64,000 nt of DNA from Hyaloraphidium curvatum (GCA_025558095.1 JAIVFI010000024.1:496001-560000), one strand, 5' to 3'; counted from the first letter of the stretch, positions 41,869 to 52,842 are shown. Notes: generated from the sequence alone by a model not told the origin. Numbers and translations: made by a program.

Positions 41869-43349
41869 ATGCTCTCAATCGTCGACGAGCTCATGGACCT
41901 GATCCGGCAGGCTGCGCCAGTCGGAGACCCGTCGGCTTGGGCCCGCGCGGTGCAACTTGTGCGAGCCCTAGAAAGGCGTGCAGACACACCCCAAGAAGCA
42001 AGGACCGCTGCGGCTCAGCTCCTCGTCTCCATGCAAGTCGGCCCCGCCGGTTCTTCTCATGCCCCTTTCTCTTGGCCGCATTGGATTTCGTTCATAAAAT
42101 TTGTCAATGAGGTTCGAGACAGAGGCCCGCAAAGGGCACCGGTCGGCTGATGGATGGAGCCTTCGCAGATATCGATTCGCAAGGCCTCCGTCTCCGGCAC
42201 TTCCATTGCACCTGCTCCGCAGCAAGAATCTACGAATGGGCCCGCAATCCACACTTCCGGCTCGACGACAACTTCCAGCTCTGCAAAGATCAATTTCAAC
42301 ATCGGCTCTGCTCCCCTTTCGAACCCGGCCCCGGCTTCATGTGCACCTGCCAAATCTACCGTTCAGACCACCAAGCTACTTCTTCCGATCACGGGCGCTC
42401 GGACGATGACGGCAAGGTCTTCTCCTTTCGGCCAGCGACCCCTGCCCAGGGCACCTCCCGCCGCTAAGAGAGCTGGTGACGGACATGACGTACCACCTGG
42501 AAAACGGGTGGCGCTCAACACGGTGAGCCTGGCGTATTTGCGATGAACGAAGACGCGGATAACGGACCCGCAGTCGATCCAGTCTTCGGGCTCGCAAGCG
42601 ACGACATGGAAGCGCTTCGACGGTCAAGGATCAACGTCATTGAGCACAAGAAAGCTGCGCGACTTGGTAGATCGTCCGTCATGCATGAACGTGTACCGTT
42701 CGCTGACTCGCTCGCAAAGTCTTCCAAGAATGTCGCCGCCAAGCCCGAACTCGCTGCGTCGACCGACAATGTTGAAGGCAGCGAGCCGATCAAGGCCATC
42801 GACATCGACATCGACAATGCCCCCGACCATCTGTACCCCTTTGCCTGGCTCTCGTTTGATGACCTCGAGTCAACGCACATAAGGTCAGGCTTCGGCACGA
42901 ACCGCATGCTTTTGGTGCTGACTATACCCTCTAGCTTCCCTCTCAAGGCACGCACTTACGAAGTTCAGGCCGCTGTCTCGTGGCAAGGGGGCGACAAAGG
43001 CAGTCAGGACATTGTCTTCCTTCCCGTTTCCGGCTCCAACCCCACTCTGCTCTTAGCATCCGAGTCCAAGGTGCTGCTGGAAAAGTGCAAGCGCTATGCC
43101 GCCTGTGTTTTCCGCCACCGTGCAGAGGAAACAATCGGCAAGCACATCTACGCTCTCCACGACAAGGGGCACGTTGCGCTTTGCGCCGTCCTTGAAATCA
43201 CGGACGGAATCTGGACTGGATTCAAGCTCGGCATTGCGCTCACGTCCAAAGCCATCTGCCATGGGACGCAAGCCGGTGACGCCGGCTCGCTGACCACGAA
43301 GGAGACCGAGAGCGTGTTCGTTGACGTGGGTTCGTTTCTGTTCCCTTGA
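41869..43349 (+). CDS. Uncharacterised multi-exon gene, splice pattern unresolved
   Basis: Three segments look coding. The first runs from the ATG at 41869 to about 42030 and is helical (DLIRQAAPVG, ALERRADTPQEART). The second, about 42160-42510, is Ser/Thr/Pro-rich (AKINFNIGS, PGKRVALNT). The third, about 42590-43349, is folded-looking, with LYPFAWLSFDDLE, TYEVQAAVSWQG, YAACVFRHRAEETIGKHIY and a stop at 43347. A GTGAGC at about 42523 and an AG near 42570 are the obvious splice sites, but they do not join the frames in phase with the second segment as read. I do not recognise the protein. Only 57 bp separate its stop from the SNF2 frame, so the two could be one gene. Confidence 0.45.
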
Positions 43350-43406
43350 TGATCCGCTACTTAGTCGTCCGCGCTGCAGCATCACAAGCATCTCTTCGCA
43401 TACGTC

Positions 43407-46400
43407 ATGTGCAAATGGCAGTCGCAGCCAGATGCGCACGGATATGGCAGTGCCGACATCGAGGCGCAGATGAAGTACTTCGAGCCGCGGAACTATGCAG
43501 TCGACCGTGATGACCTGCGGAGCTATCTGGAGAGTTCAAATGGGGATCCCACGGACGCTAGGGCGCTCTTGAGCATGATGAGGCTCCGCTCCGACGCTCT
43601 TGAACTGGAGCGTGCCGTGGACTCGCTGCCTGGGTCTCCGCCGCCGGCCCAGTTCTTCCCGCACCAGAAACTGGCCCTCTGCAGGCTCCTCGCCGCGGAG
43701 CGCGCACCTTGCAGCTTTGCCGGGGTGCTGCACCCGGGTTGGATACCTGTGAAGGTTGACGCGGCTCTATGGGGCAAGGCCATACGTGGGCTGCGCGAGC
43801 TGCGTGACCTCATCGCTCTCTGCCACTGGCCGACCGGAGCCTGGTCTTTTAAGTTCTTCGATGCTCCGCGCGCGCCATCCGCCATGATCGCGAGCGATGA
43901 GCCCGGGATGGGCAAGACGGCCGTCTTTTTGGAGCTCGCAAAGCAAGGCAAAGCCTTGGATGCCAAGCTGCGAGAGCAGGGCGTTCCCGAGGAGTTTGTG
44001 GGACGTCCCACCGTCCCGTGCACCCTGCTCATAGCTCCCTTGCTGCTCAAGGGTCAGCTGAAGGACGAGTTGAAGCTCTGGGGCCAGGGTCTTGAGCATT
44101 TGGATCTGGGAAGGAACGCCAGCTCCGCGCGCAGGAGCGAGGGCATCGAGCTCCACCATGTTGAGGCGACAGTGCGGAAGGTCTGGCCCAAGGATCTCGT
44201 TGTCGTTTACCACTCGAACGGCAAGCTCGACTGCGATGAGCGGGAGCTCTTGGCCGTGCGCTGGAGCAGGTTGATCGTGGATGAGGCGCACTTCCTGCAC
44301 AACGACAAGGGACATTTGGCTAGCCTTTGCGCCGAGCTTGCGTACGGAAGCGTCTTTCTGATTACCGCCACGCCTATCGGCTCGCGCCAACCCTTTGCGG
44401 ATCTTCGAAAGCTCGTCGACTTCCTGAACCTTGCCCCGTTTGCAGACGATCAGCTGCGCTACATTGTTGAAACCTCGTTCCTTTCGCCGGAGCAAAAGGC
44501 GCGGATCATCGTCGGTGTCATCGACAAGTGCTTCGTCCGCAGCACAAAGCGCGACATCAAATTGGAAGACATGGAGGAAGAGACGTACCTCGTCGATGCG
44601 TTGCCGGAAGAAAAGCGCCAGCATGCTTTGGTGCTTTGCTTGAACCGTCACCGCATGGAGCGTATGCACGCGGATGCCGAGCTCAAGAGGGTCGTCGAAC
44701 TGGCCAGAGACACTGCCCATCCGGGAGGAAGACTTCCGCAAGGGAAGCAGGCTGTCATCAACACCTTGGGGTCTTTCGAGCGGAGGATGCGCGCTGATCC
44801 AGACCTGCCTGCCGAGGCAAGCAAGCTGCACGACAGCGACCTGCTTTGGTTGGCCCGGTCGACCGGCCTGCCGCTCTCGGACCTTCCCGTCAGCGAATGG
44901 TTCGATGCAGAGTTCACGTCGCGGGACGGCTACAAGCGCACGACCTCGGTGATGGTGCGCGGCACCCTCGCGCTCTGTGCGGGAGAGCTTGCCGGCCGCA
45001 AGAGCATGAAGTCCACGTTCTTCTTCCAGACGGAGAGAGAAAGCTGGCAGCTGATCCAATTTGGGCTTGCATGGCGCCTCCTCTGCTACGCCGACCTCTT
45101 CGAGAAGGACGTCGACGAGGACGCGGCGATGATCGCCGCCTTCAAGCTTGCAGGACAGATCGTTGACAGGTACCGCGACAAGCTGGTGCCGTGGAAGACG
45201 CTCGAGCAGAAGGGCGCCGCGCAGTTCATCCCCAAGGGCATCGCGCCCAACAAACGGGTGAAAACGAACTTTGTTCCTGGTCAGAGGCAGCAGGGCATTC
45301 GTTTGGCGACGTCCTTTGCGCACGCTTCCGCGATCGTGGACAGGTGCGACCGCATCCAGCTCCTTTTGGAGGAGCAAGCTACGATCGGGGCCGAATGGGA
45401 CGCTGAAGAGAGGATGGACGAGATCACGTGTTCCTCTCCCGATTGCGGGCGCGATCTCCGCGACGATCGCCTCTTTGGCATCGTCTTTTGCTGTGTGGAG
45501 CTCAGGACCCTTTGCTTGCCGTGCTTTTCGACGGCACTCGAGGCAGATCCGAAGCGAATCGGGATTCGTTGCTCCGGGCCAGCGGAGCAGCATGGCAGCG
45601 ACGGCGCCGAGGAGCACGATGTGCCGTACTGGCGCCTTGCAATCATCGAGAACCCCAACGGACAGGAGCATGTGCCCGCGCCACTGGACCACGATGAAGA
45701 TTCCTCCTTCGGCTTTTCAAAAAAGGGCGACGGAGCCGATGATGGCGCCGCCAACGACGTCGCCGAGAACCCTGCCGACCAGGTCCGCGAGTTGCGACTG
45801 GAGTTCGGGACCAAGGTTGCATTCGCTGCGAGCCTCATCAGGGCCCGGCTAGGAGCCATCGGCAAAGGCTACAAGGCCCTGGTTTACAGCTCGCACAAGG
45901 AGGTGTGCAAGAACATGAAGGCTGCCCTGACCTTGGTCCTCGGCGACGCTGTCGATTACGTTTACCACTTCGAAGGCGGTGCCGAGGATCGGGCGCGCAT
46001 GCTGGTTGCCATGAACAGCTCCGCCTCGGTCGTGCTCATCATGGAGATGAAGGAGGAGACCACATGCGGCCTGCACTTTCCGCTCGGCCACGAAGTCTAC
46101 TTCCTGGACCCGCCGCCGTCGCCGAACATGGAGGAGCAGGCAAAGAGCCGGATCCATCGCCTCGGCCAGACCAAGGTGACGCGTGCCATCAGGCTCTACC
46201 TGGAACTGGACGGGAAGATCTCGGTCGATCAGGCTCTGTACCATGCCGTGCGAGGCCCCGGATCTCGCAAACAGGCCGGACCGGCTCACTGCCGCGAGGT
46301 TTATGCCCTCTGCTCGGGCGAAGCCCCGGAGGAGGACCCGGAGCAGGACTTCGTGGACGCTGAGGAAGGGGCGTCGATCATGGATGATGCGGAGGGGGGC

Positions 46401-46514
46401 GGCGAGGCCGTGGACGCCGACGGCGATGGAGCGGCGTACGGCGATGACGAAGACGACGACGTCGTCGAGAGCTCCGTGGTGGATGAGCGTGAGAGGCGCG
46501 AAACTCTGTTCTGA
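43407..46514 (+). CDS. SNF2-family helicase-like ATPase with internal Cys-rich (RING-like) insert
   Basis: A single-exon frame of 1035 aa. SNF2 motifs are in order: Walker A region DEPGMGKT (about residue 163), LLIAPLLLKGQ, DEAH (about 291), ITATPIGSR (about 313), and the C-lobe with YKALVYSSHKE, TTCGLHF and HRLGQTK (about 917). Between the lobes a cluster CSSPDC...CC...CLPCF (residues 674-705) looks like a degenerate RING or zinc knuckle, as in the Rad5/SHPRH group. The C-terminal 90 residues are strongly acidic. Such proteins use ATP to translocate on duplex DNA and remodel nucleoprotein. The motifs are divergent, so I would not name an orthologue. The first ATG is uncertain; MKYFEPRN at about 43470 is an alternative. 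Confidence 0.8.
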   Translation: MCKWQSQPDAHGYGSADIEAQMKYFEPRNYAVDRDDLRSYLESSNGDPTDARALLSMMRLRSDALELERAVDSLPGSPPPAQFFPHQKLALCRLLAAERAPCSFAGVLHPGWIPVKVDAALWGKAIRGLRELRDLIALCHWPTGAWSFKFFDAPRAPSAMIASDEPGMGKTAVFLELAKQGKALDAKLREQGVPEEFVGRPTVPCTLLIAPLLLKGQLKDELKLWGQGLEHLDLGRNASSARRSEGIELHHVEATVRKVWPKDLVVVYHSNGKLDCDERELLAVRWSRLIVDEAHFLHNDKGHLASLCAELAYGSVFLITATPIGSRQPFADLRKLVDFLNLAPFADDQLRYIVETSFLSPEQKARIIVGVIDKCFVRSTKRDIKLEDMEEETYLVDALPEEKRQHALVLCLNRHRMERMHADAELKRVVELARDTAHPGGRLPQGKQAVINTLGSFERRMRADPDLPAEASKLHDSDLLWLARSTGLPLSDLPVSEWFDAEFTSRDGYKRTTSVMVRGTLALCAGELAGRKSMKSTFFFQTERESWQLIQFGLAWRLLCYADLFEKDVDEDAAMIAAFKLAGQIVDRYRDKLVPWKTLEQKGAAQFIPKGIAPNKRVKTNFVPGQRQQGIRLATSFAHASAIVDRCDRIQLLLEEQATIGAEWDAEERMDEITCSSPDCGRDLRDDRLFGIVFCCVELRTLCLPCFSTALEADPKRIGIRCSGPAEQHGSDGAEEHDVPYWRLAIIENPNGQEHVPAPLDHDEDSSFGFSKKGDGADDGAANDVAENPADQVRELRLEFGTKVAFAASLIRARLGAIGKGYKALVYSSHKEVCKNMKAALTLVLGDAVDYVYHFEGGAEDRARMLVAMNSSASVVLIMEMKEETTCGLHFPLGHEVYFLDPPPSPNMEEQAKSRIHRLGQTKVTRAIRLYLELDGKISVDQALYHAVRGPGSRKQAGPAHCREVYALCSGEAPEEDPEQDFVDAEEGASIMDDAEGGGEAVDADGDGAAYGDDEDDDVVESSVVDERERRETLF

Positions 46515-46714
46515 GCTGTCAAGAGGACGACATGTCACTCCCGGCCCATATCGCATGTTCCGCACCACAGAGTCCGTCATCTAGAAGAGATCATCTCTGC
46601 CATCTACATGCGGCTTTGATCCACCACGGAAATCATTCGTGAGTCGAGGTAGCTTTGAAGTGAGGCAAGGGAGTTTGGGATCGTCTCCCGCTTATCTCCG
46701 CCCCGCATCCGGCC

Positions 46715-47791
46715 ATGTCCGCGGCCGAGGCGGCCTCGCTGGCAACGCTGCCTGCCGAGCTCGTGCTCTGCGTGCTCCACCGCGTCCCGACGGCCGTGCT
46801 GCTCGTGCTGCGGGCCGCGTCCAAACGGCTTGCCTCCCTCTGCGATGCCACGCTCCGGTGGCGCGTCGATGCGTCGGCGGCCCACCGTTCCCTGGCCATC
46901 GAGCTCGTCGGGTGTTTCCGGCCCTGGGTCGGCGACGAGACGCGCTTCTGGTCGGTCTTTTATCGTGTCGTGGACGTCGTCTGCCCAGACGGGGTGACGC
47001 GAGAAGACGCTGGCTCCACACAAGCGGCGGATGCTCCCTTCCTCGAGTCGACAGTGGTTCTGGAGCCATGCGAGCAGCGGCTTTTGCGCTGCGCCTCGGC
47101 CTCGCAGGCCGCGGTGGCCCTCTGGACCCGAGGAGTTTTCGGGGCCGAACCCCCCGCTGCCGGGCGCTCTCGGCCGCGCCAGCCCCGGGACATCTACGGC
47201 TCGTCAGCGCTCTACGGCGCCGCATTCACGTACGACGCCTCGGACTACACCGGGACCGTGAAGGACATTGTCTCGTTTGACGTCTGCGAATCGGCTCCCT
47301 TTCGTTCCATCGCCGGCTTTACCGTCCCCACCCTTGAGCCTGCCTGGCTCGGACTGCGGGTCACGGGCCTCCTGGACGCCGACGAGGACGACTTCAACTT
47401 GTCTCCGACCCGCACCCCGTGCTTGCCGGCAGCGGCGCCGCCTCCGATCGCCGAAGGGCGCTCTGCGCAGATACCCTCCTTCCTCGGCCTCAGGACTGCC
47501 TTTGGCGCTTTCGTCGGCACGGCCCCGGGCATCGCCCTGCACCTCACTGTGTCGCCCGCCCGCCGGAGCCGCGGGTCGCCGCTCCAAATGGATGTTCAGA
47601 ACTGGGAGGGCGGCGCCCCGATCGGGTCGAGGCTGGCGCACCTCCTCCCGGGCAGGCTCGAGGTAAAGGGCGGGCTGTTGGTCGCCAAAGGGTGCTCGGG
47701 GAGGGAAGAGGCGTGGAAGAAGGGGAGAAAGGTTCGACCTGTGACCTTGCCTCTCGTGTGCACGAGGATCGAGGGATCGAGCGGATCGTGA
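46715..47791 (+). CDS. F-box-like protein
   Basis: A single-exon frame of 358 aa. The first 55 residues match an F-box: LATLPAELVLCVLHRVP, then LVLRAASKRLASLCD. An F-box binds Skp1 and so recruits the protein to an SCF ubiquitin ligase. The remaining 300 residues show beta-rich and Pro-rich segments but no LRR, WD40 or Kelch repeats that I can see, so the substrate-binding part is unknown. No intron is evident. Confidence 0.65.
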   Translation: MSAAEAASLATLPAELVLCVLHRVPTAVLLVLRAASKRLASLCDATLRWRVDASAAHRSLAIELVGCFRPWVGDETRFWSVFYRVVDVVCPDGVTREDAGSTQAADAPFLESTVVLEPCEQRLLRCASASQAAVALWTRGVFGAEPPAAGRSRPRQPRDIYGSSALYGAAFTYDASDYTGTVKDIVSFDVCESAPFRSIAGFTVPTLEPAWLGLRVTGLLDADEDDFNLSPTRTPCLPAAAPPPIAEGRSAQIPSFLGLRTAFGAFVGTAPGIALHLTVSPARRSRGSPLQMDVQNWEGGAPIGSRLAHLLPGRLEVKGGLLVAKGCSGREEAWKKGRKVRPVTLPLVCTRIEGSSGS

Positions 47792-47938
47792 GGCCTGTAT
47801 GCCTTGCCATTGGCACATGAAGCAAGCACATAGAGATGGAACCTTGGGAGAAACCGTTAGATCACATGCGTCGGACGTTCGCGGTTGATGCGCGCGTCCC
47901 AACTGTCAGATACGGAACAGTTCCCTGCGCCCGCAAAC

Positions 47939-48982
47939 ATGGCCGCCCTCCGCGCGCTCGACGCCGTTGCGGTGGCGATTGCGCTGCCGACGCTCGCCAA
48001 GGACTTTGCGCACGCGGCGGGGCGGCGCACGCGCGTGGGCGATACGGCGGCCGGCGCGCTGTTCCGCTTCCTGGATTTCCGCACGGCGCACCTGCTGACG
48101 CCGGCGTCGTGGCTCGCCGTCGACTATTTGCTGGCGCGCGCCGCGCTGGCCGCGCTCCGCTCGCGGCTGTCGGCGCCGGCGAGGGCCGCGCTGGCGCTGC
48201 TCTCCGCGGTCGTGACTCCGCTGGCCGTCGTCTACCCGCTGCTGTGGATCTACAACGTCCTGGGCATGCTGGCGTGGCGCAACCCGCCGATCCACATCGA
48301 CAAGCGCGCACACTTCCCCCGCTCGGCGCTGTTCGAGGACCCGGCGACGTGGAAGGCGCTCCGGAAGGAGCTGGACGCCGTGCTGCGCGAGGACCCGCCC
48401 GACAGGCGCTTCCTCGATCTGTTCGGCAACGTGACCTTTGTGGAGGAGGGCCCGACGGGCAGAACGGGCGAGGGCAACGGCTGGAGGACCCTGTTCCTGC
48501 GGATGGGCGGCAAGGACGTCAAGGCAAACAGGGAACGCTTGCCGGCGCTGGCGGCCCTGCTGGACGGCATGCCCGAGGTTTACAATGCCTTTTTCTCCAT
48601 CCTCATGCCCGGAACCAGCTTGGCGCCCCACCGTGGCTACTTCAAAGGTTTCCTCCGATACCACCTGGGGATGGTCGTTCCCGAGCCGGACCTGGCGACG
48701 CTCATCGTCGGCGGCAAGCGATATCACTGGCGGGAGGTGGGCTTCCCTCAAGTCATCCCAGTTGTGGCAGCTAACTGTCATGTCCCGCCTTTCCAGGGCG
48801 AAGGCGTCCTCTTCGACGATATGTACATCCACGCGGTCGAGAATCGCTGCACCAAGCCGCGGATCGTGCTCTTCCTCGACGTCGTGCGGCCGCTCGGGAC
48901 CGTGGGCGCGGCGGCGACCAAGACGATGGGCTGGATCGTGGACAACCACCCGCTGCACGCGAGGATCAGGGACAAGCTGTAG
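47939..48982 (+). CDS. Aspartyl/asparaginyl beta-hydroxylase-like membrane protein
   Basis: Exons 47939-48736 and 48797-48982 give 327 aa. The 60-nt intron is in frame and would be missed by a plain ORF scan, but it has a GTGGGC donor, a GCTAACT branch site and a TTTCCAG acceptor. Removing it restores the family core HWREGEGVLFDD. The N-terminal third has hydrophobic helices (AVVTPLAVVYPLLWIYNVLG) that should anchor it. The catalytic double-stranded beta-helix has LAPHRGYFKGFLRYHLG (first iron-binding His) and IHAVEN (second His), then RIVLFLDVVRP. Family members are Fe(II)/2-oxoglutarate dioxygenases acting on EGF-like domains, lipids or peptides. The substrate here is unknown. An alternative ATG lies 54 nt upstream. 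Confidence 0.82.
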   Translation: MAALRALDAVAVAIALPTLAKDFAHAAGRRTRVGDTAAGALFRFLDFRTAHLLTPASWLAVDYLLARAALAALRSRLSAPARAALALLSAVVTPLAVVYPLLWIYNVLGMLAWRNPPIHIDKRAHFPRSALFEDPATWKALRKELDAVLREDPPDRRFLDLFGNVTFVEEGPTGRTGEGNGWRTLFLRMGGKDVKANRERLPALAALLDGMPEVYNAFFSILMPGTSLAPHRGYFKGFLRYHLGMVVPEPDLATLIVGGKRYHWREVGFPQVIPVVAANCHVPPFQGEGVLFDDMYIHAVENRCTKPRIVLFLDVVRPLGTVGAAATKTMGWIVDNHPLHARIRDKL

Positions 48983-49383
48983 GGCGCGCCATGCTGTTGC
49001 GTGGCTCGCGTGGACCTATTTGGGAAGGAAGTGCGCGCAGCGATGGAGTCTAGTCTTTTGAGTACTCGTAATCGAATAGTACGTGCCGCCTCCTTTCGAG
49101 CGGTCCGTGTCCGCGGCTTCTGACACTCTTTCAAGACCATTTGGGGGATCGGGCCACAGCACACTAGGTAACGCCAAGGTTTGCGAGGGGTTTGGCCCTC
49201 GGATGACTTCCTTGGCCACAGGCTGGTCTGACTCCCAACGGGCCCGACAACACAGCCCTCGCGTCCCTCCGTCGAATCACATCTCGCAAACACACACCAG
49301 GCGGCGAATGGCCGCCAAGAACCAGTGGGCCACGCTAAGCGCACCTGGCCCGCCGCAATGGTGGGTGCCTGCGCGCCGCCGCG
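48983..49383. other. Intergenic spacer
   Basis: About 400 bp between two co-directional genes. I see no repeat, RNA gene or credible frame. Confidence 0.4.
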
Positions 49384-51497
49384 ATGCACCGGTGCCGCCG
49401 ACTCACTCCATGTCACCCGCCGCTCGCGCGCTCGCTGAATCGCTGTTTACTGGCGGCCGGTCACTGCTTACGCCGGCAGGCCTTCGAAAACTATCTCCGC
49501 TCCCTCACTACCTGCTTCTACCGCCGCAAGCGCATCTCCGCCATCCTCGCCGAGGCCGACGAGCTGCACTTCCGCCGCGCACTGTCAGTCTGGGACCTCC
49601 TGAGCCTCGGCATCGGCGGCATCATCGGCGCCGGCATCTTCTCGCTCACCGGCATCGCCGCGGGTGCCCATGCCGGGCCCGCCGTCATCGTGTCGTACGC
49701 AATCGCCGGCTTCGTGTCGTTGTTTGCTGCCCTATGCTATTCCGAGTTCGGCGCCTGCATTCCCGTCAGCGGCTCCGCCTATAGCTTCGTTTACACCAGT
49801 TTGGGCGAGCTGCTGGCGTGGATCGTTGGCTGGGACTTGATCCTGGAGTACCTCATTTCGGGCTCCGCGGTCGCCGTTGGCTGGTCCGCATACCTCGAGG
49901 CCTTCTTTGTGGACGCCTCCGGCGGAAAGATAGCCGGATTCTACGTGGGTGATCATTCTCTGCACCAGCGCCTCAACTCACACCCCACCTGGTTCGTATT
50001 GGCCCTGCTGCGATGCGCTGGGATTGGCCCTGCTGCGATGCGCTGGGCTACCAGTACCCAATCGTTACTGCTCCATTCATCTGGTTGGATGACAACGGCG
50101 GCGAAGTGGTGCGGCAGTGCAATGGACCAGATCCGACCGCTCCAGGGTATGAATGCGGGATCATCAATTTGCCAGCAATCGCCATCTGCCTCGCCCTGAC
50201 CATAGCACTGGTTGCGGGCACCAAGGAGACCGCCACGCTCAACAACATCGGCGTCTCCTTGAAGGTCCTCATCATCCTCATCTTCGTGTTCTCCGGGGCG
50301 CCGTTCGTCAACACTGCGAACTACCTGCCTTTCGTACCTCCGAGCGAGGGAGGAACCAAGTACGGAGTGCAGGGAGTTTTCAAGGCAGCGATGACTGTGT
50401 TTTTTGGATTTCTAGGTTTTGACGGCGCTACCACAGGTTGGTGCTTACCGGACTAAGCTTCCCTGATGCTGACCTTGCTCCAGTTGCCCAGGAAGCAAGA
50501 AATCCGCAACGCGATCTCCCTCTTAGCATCATGGGCAGCCTGCTCATTGCCACCATTCTCTGTGAGCTGCATCCGCTTCGTGCGTGCTGCAGAATGTATA
50601 ATCTGATGGATCATGATCCAGATATGAGTGTCGCCACGGTCATGGTTGGATTGGTTCCATACCCCGAGCTCAACACCGCGGCCCCCATGAGCGTCGCGAT
50701 TGCGGCCACAGGGCTCACGTGGCTCGCCGCCCTCACCGATTTCGGCGCCCTCCTTGGGCTCACTACCGTCATCCTCATCTCAATTATGGGCCAACCTCGG
50801 ATATTTGCCTCCATGGCCCGAGACGGCCTCATGCCCCGTACATTCGCAAAGATCAGCCCCAGAACCGGCACGCCGATCATGCCGACGATCCTGTGCGGCG
50901 TCCTTGCAGCCATCGGCGCCGGCCTGCTCCCGATCGACTTCCTGGCAAACATGACCAGCGTCGGCACCCTCATGGCTTTCTTCCTCGTTTGCCTCGCGCT
51001 CCCGGCTTCGAGGCTCCTCTACCCGGATGTCAAGCGGCCCTTCAAGATCGGCGGGGAGAGCAAGGCAGGGGAGGTGTTTATGTGGATGTGGTGCTTGTTT
51101 GGCGGTGAGTCTCTCGGGGTGCAGCGCATGTAATGCGCCTGAGCTGAATCCGTGATGCAGCATTTGTCTCTATGGGCCTCCTCGTGGTTTCGTCTATCGG
51201 CGTCACCCAGGTCGTCTACAGGGTGCTGGTCTGGGACGGGATCGGCATCATCTTCTACCTGCTCTACGGGTAGGTCGCAATCCGCCGATTGATGGCCAAT
51301 GTCTGATCTCTGCTCTCGTTCCAAGAGTGTGGAGCTCCAACCTGGCGAGGAATCCAGTGGGGGAAATGGACGGCGAGGAAGCCAAAGGGTCAGGGGCAAG
51401 CAAACCCGAAGGCGTCCAGGTCGCAGTCAAGCAGAGCGAGGAGATGGATGCTGAGGCGGGGGACGCCGAAGCTGTGTCGCGGACGGAGGCTGTGTAG
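49384..51497 (+). CDS. Cationic amino-acid transporter (CAT/SLC7-type APC permease)
   Basis: Exons 49384-49944, 50055-50436, 50484-50561, 50622-51104, 51161-51269 and 51326-51497 give 594 aa. Family landmarks: ALSVWDLLSLGIGGIIGAGI in the first helix, YSEFGACIPVSGSAY, GWDLILEYLI, a rebuilt FDGATTVAQEARNPQRDLP across the second intron, and ATILYMSVATVMVG-type helix sequence across the third. The C-terminal helix pair (YRVLVWDGIGIIFYLLYG) and an acidic tail complete it. The length fits CAT proteins, which import arginine, lysine or ornithine at the plasma membrane or vacuole. Substrate specificity is not readable. The first intron (49945-50054, 110 nt) contains a 25-bp direct duplication. The start ATG is the first in frame; a missed 5' exon is possible. 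Confidence 0.88.
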
Positions 51498-51689
51498 AGG
51501 ATCGTAGGACATCTATGAGCGCGGCGAGCAGCAGGTGCAGATCAGAGCTTTCGTGAAGTTGGTCTAGCTGTAAGGTAAACGAGAACTTCGTACACCGCAA
51601 TCTATCACGTTATTGTCCGCTGAAAGAACACGTTGAATCAAAAAGGGCTGTAATCCGGCTTCGGTGCTCTCACCTCTGTCCACGCGTGC

Positions 51690-52031
51690 TCACAAGTCCG
51701 GAGCAGGAGCGGTGGTGCGGACCTTGATCGTGATTCGGAAGTAGTCGTGGTTGTCTTTGAACCAGGTAGCACAAGCAGCTTCGCCGGTCCATGCGACGCC
51801 GTTCCAGTCACACTGGATGGTCACGTTGTCGTCGCGGACGGCCAGCAAGACGTCCGAGCGGTCGGGATTCTGCTTGACCAGCTTCCACTTGCGCAGGCCC
51901 TTCTCGTCGCCCTTTTCTTGCCTGACATCCCGCTGCATGCCGAAGTGGTCGAACGTGGCGGGGCCGAGGACCCAGCTGCCCTCGCGGCCGTCGAAGATCA
52001 CGTCCCGCGCCATGCGGGCGTGGTCCGTCAT
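51690..52031 (-). CDS. Small uncharacterised protein
   Basis: A frame of 113 aa from the ATG at 52031 (MTDHARMARDV). Composition is balanced, with Trp/Tyr/Phe-rich segments (CDWNGVAWTGEAACATWF) and alternating hydrophobic residues near the end that suggest a small beta domain. I do not recognise it. Upstream in-frame sequence is hydrophobic (PFFPLIWS) but lacks an ATG. An upstream exon with a signal peptide is possible. Confidence 0.5.
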   Translation of the reverse strand: MTDHARMARDVIFDGREGSWVLGPATFDHFGMQRDVRQEKGDEKGLRKWKLVKQNPDRSDVLLAVRDDNVTIQCDWNGVAWTGEAACATWFKDNHDYFRITIKVRTTAPAPDL

Positions 52032-52221
52032 CGTCGGCAAGTCTGGTTTGGACCAAATCAGAGGAAAGAATGGAAGCAAGACAATCACTGCCTTGCCTAT
52101 TGACTCGCGGACGAAGCGTGTACGAGCGTAGGAGAGCAGAATTGTGCGGAATGAGTTGAGATGGTCGTTGAGAGGCGGTTAGATGAGCCAATACCAGGCC
52201 CCTCGCGTCAGCTTATACCGC

Positions 52222-52742
52222 CTACTCGAGCATCGCGATCCAAGTCTCGAACATGACCTGCTGCGCTATCTCAGGCGGAAGCCCGCCGATCGACCCGTCC
52301 GCGATCCACCGCTTCCACTTCGCAACCTCTAGCACGTCGCCCATCAGCGATCCGCTGTATATTGGAGTGCCAAGCGTCGTCAACATTGAACGGAACGAGC
52401 TTTGACGCGTTTGCTAGCATCCAGCTCACGGCTCCGTCGGCGAAGTAGTGCAGGGCATTAAGAAACGAGTCGTTCAAGCGGAAGGGGCCGACGACCTCCG
52501 TCCATCCAGGCCTGCAGGAAGCCAACGTGATCCAACGCGGCTGCGATGTCCGTCGCAGACCACGCCTCCGTTTCCGAGCCGCTCGGTCCTCCGACGTCCG
52601 GGTCCTCGAACATGGCCTCCTGTAGCGCCCGGACGCGCTCGTTCCTCTGCGCGGCGCCGGGCGGGGGAACGATCTCGCGCAGCTGCTCCGCGTTTCCCGT
52701 CGCGGCGGCGACGATGACGGGCGGCACAGTTGCGCTCTGCAT
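52222..52742 (-). CDS. Ankyrin-like protein with unresolved frame shifts
   Basis: Starting at the ATG at 52742-52740 the frame reads MQSATVPPVIVAAATGNAEQ, an ankyrin-like start. A 31-nt stretch from the GTTGGC after LDH to an AG at GACGGAG would join it in phase to a frame with LNALHYFADGAVSWML. That frame then has to shift by one base near 52385 to reach a clearly coding third frame (LTTLGTPIYSG, GDVLEVAKWKRWIADG), which ends at 52222. The last part also looks like an ankyrin repeat. One real intron plus one indel, or a decaying gene, are both possible. It is divergent from STN1, 100 bp away. Confidence 0.4.
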
Positions 52743-52842
52743 TGATACAGCGCCGCAGATCGCGCAGAACGTCGAGCATTTCGGGGAGCGTCGCGCAGAT
52801 GGGAGGGGTGGGATCTTCGTCCCATGCGTGTAAGGCCGTTCG

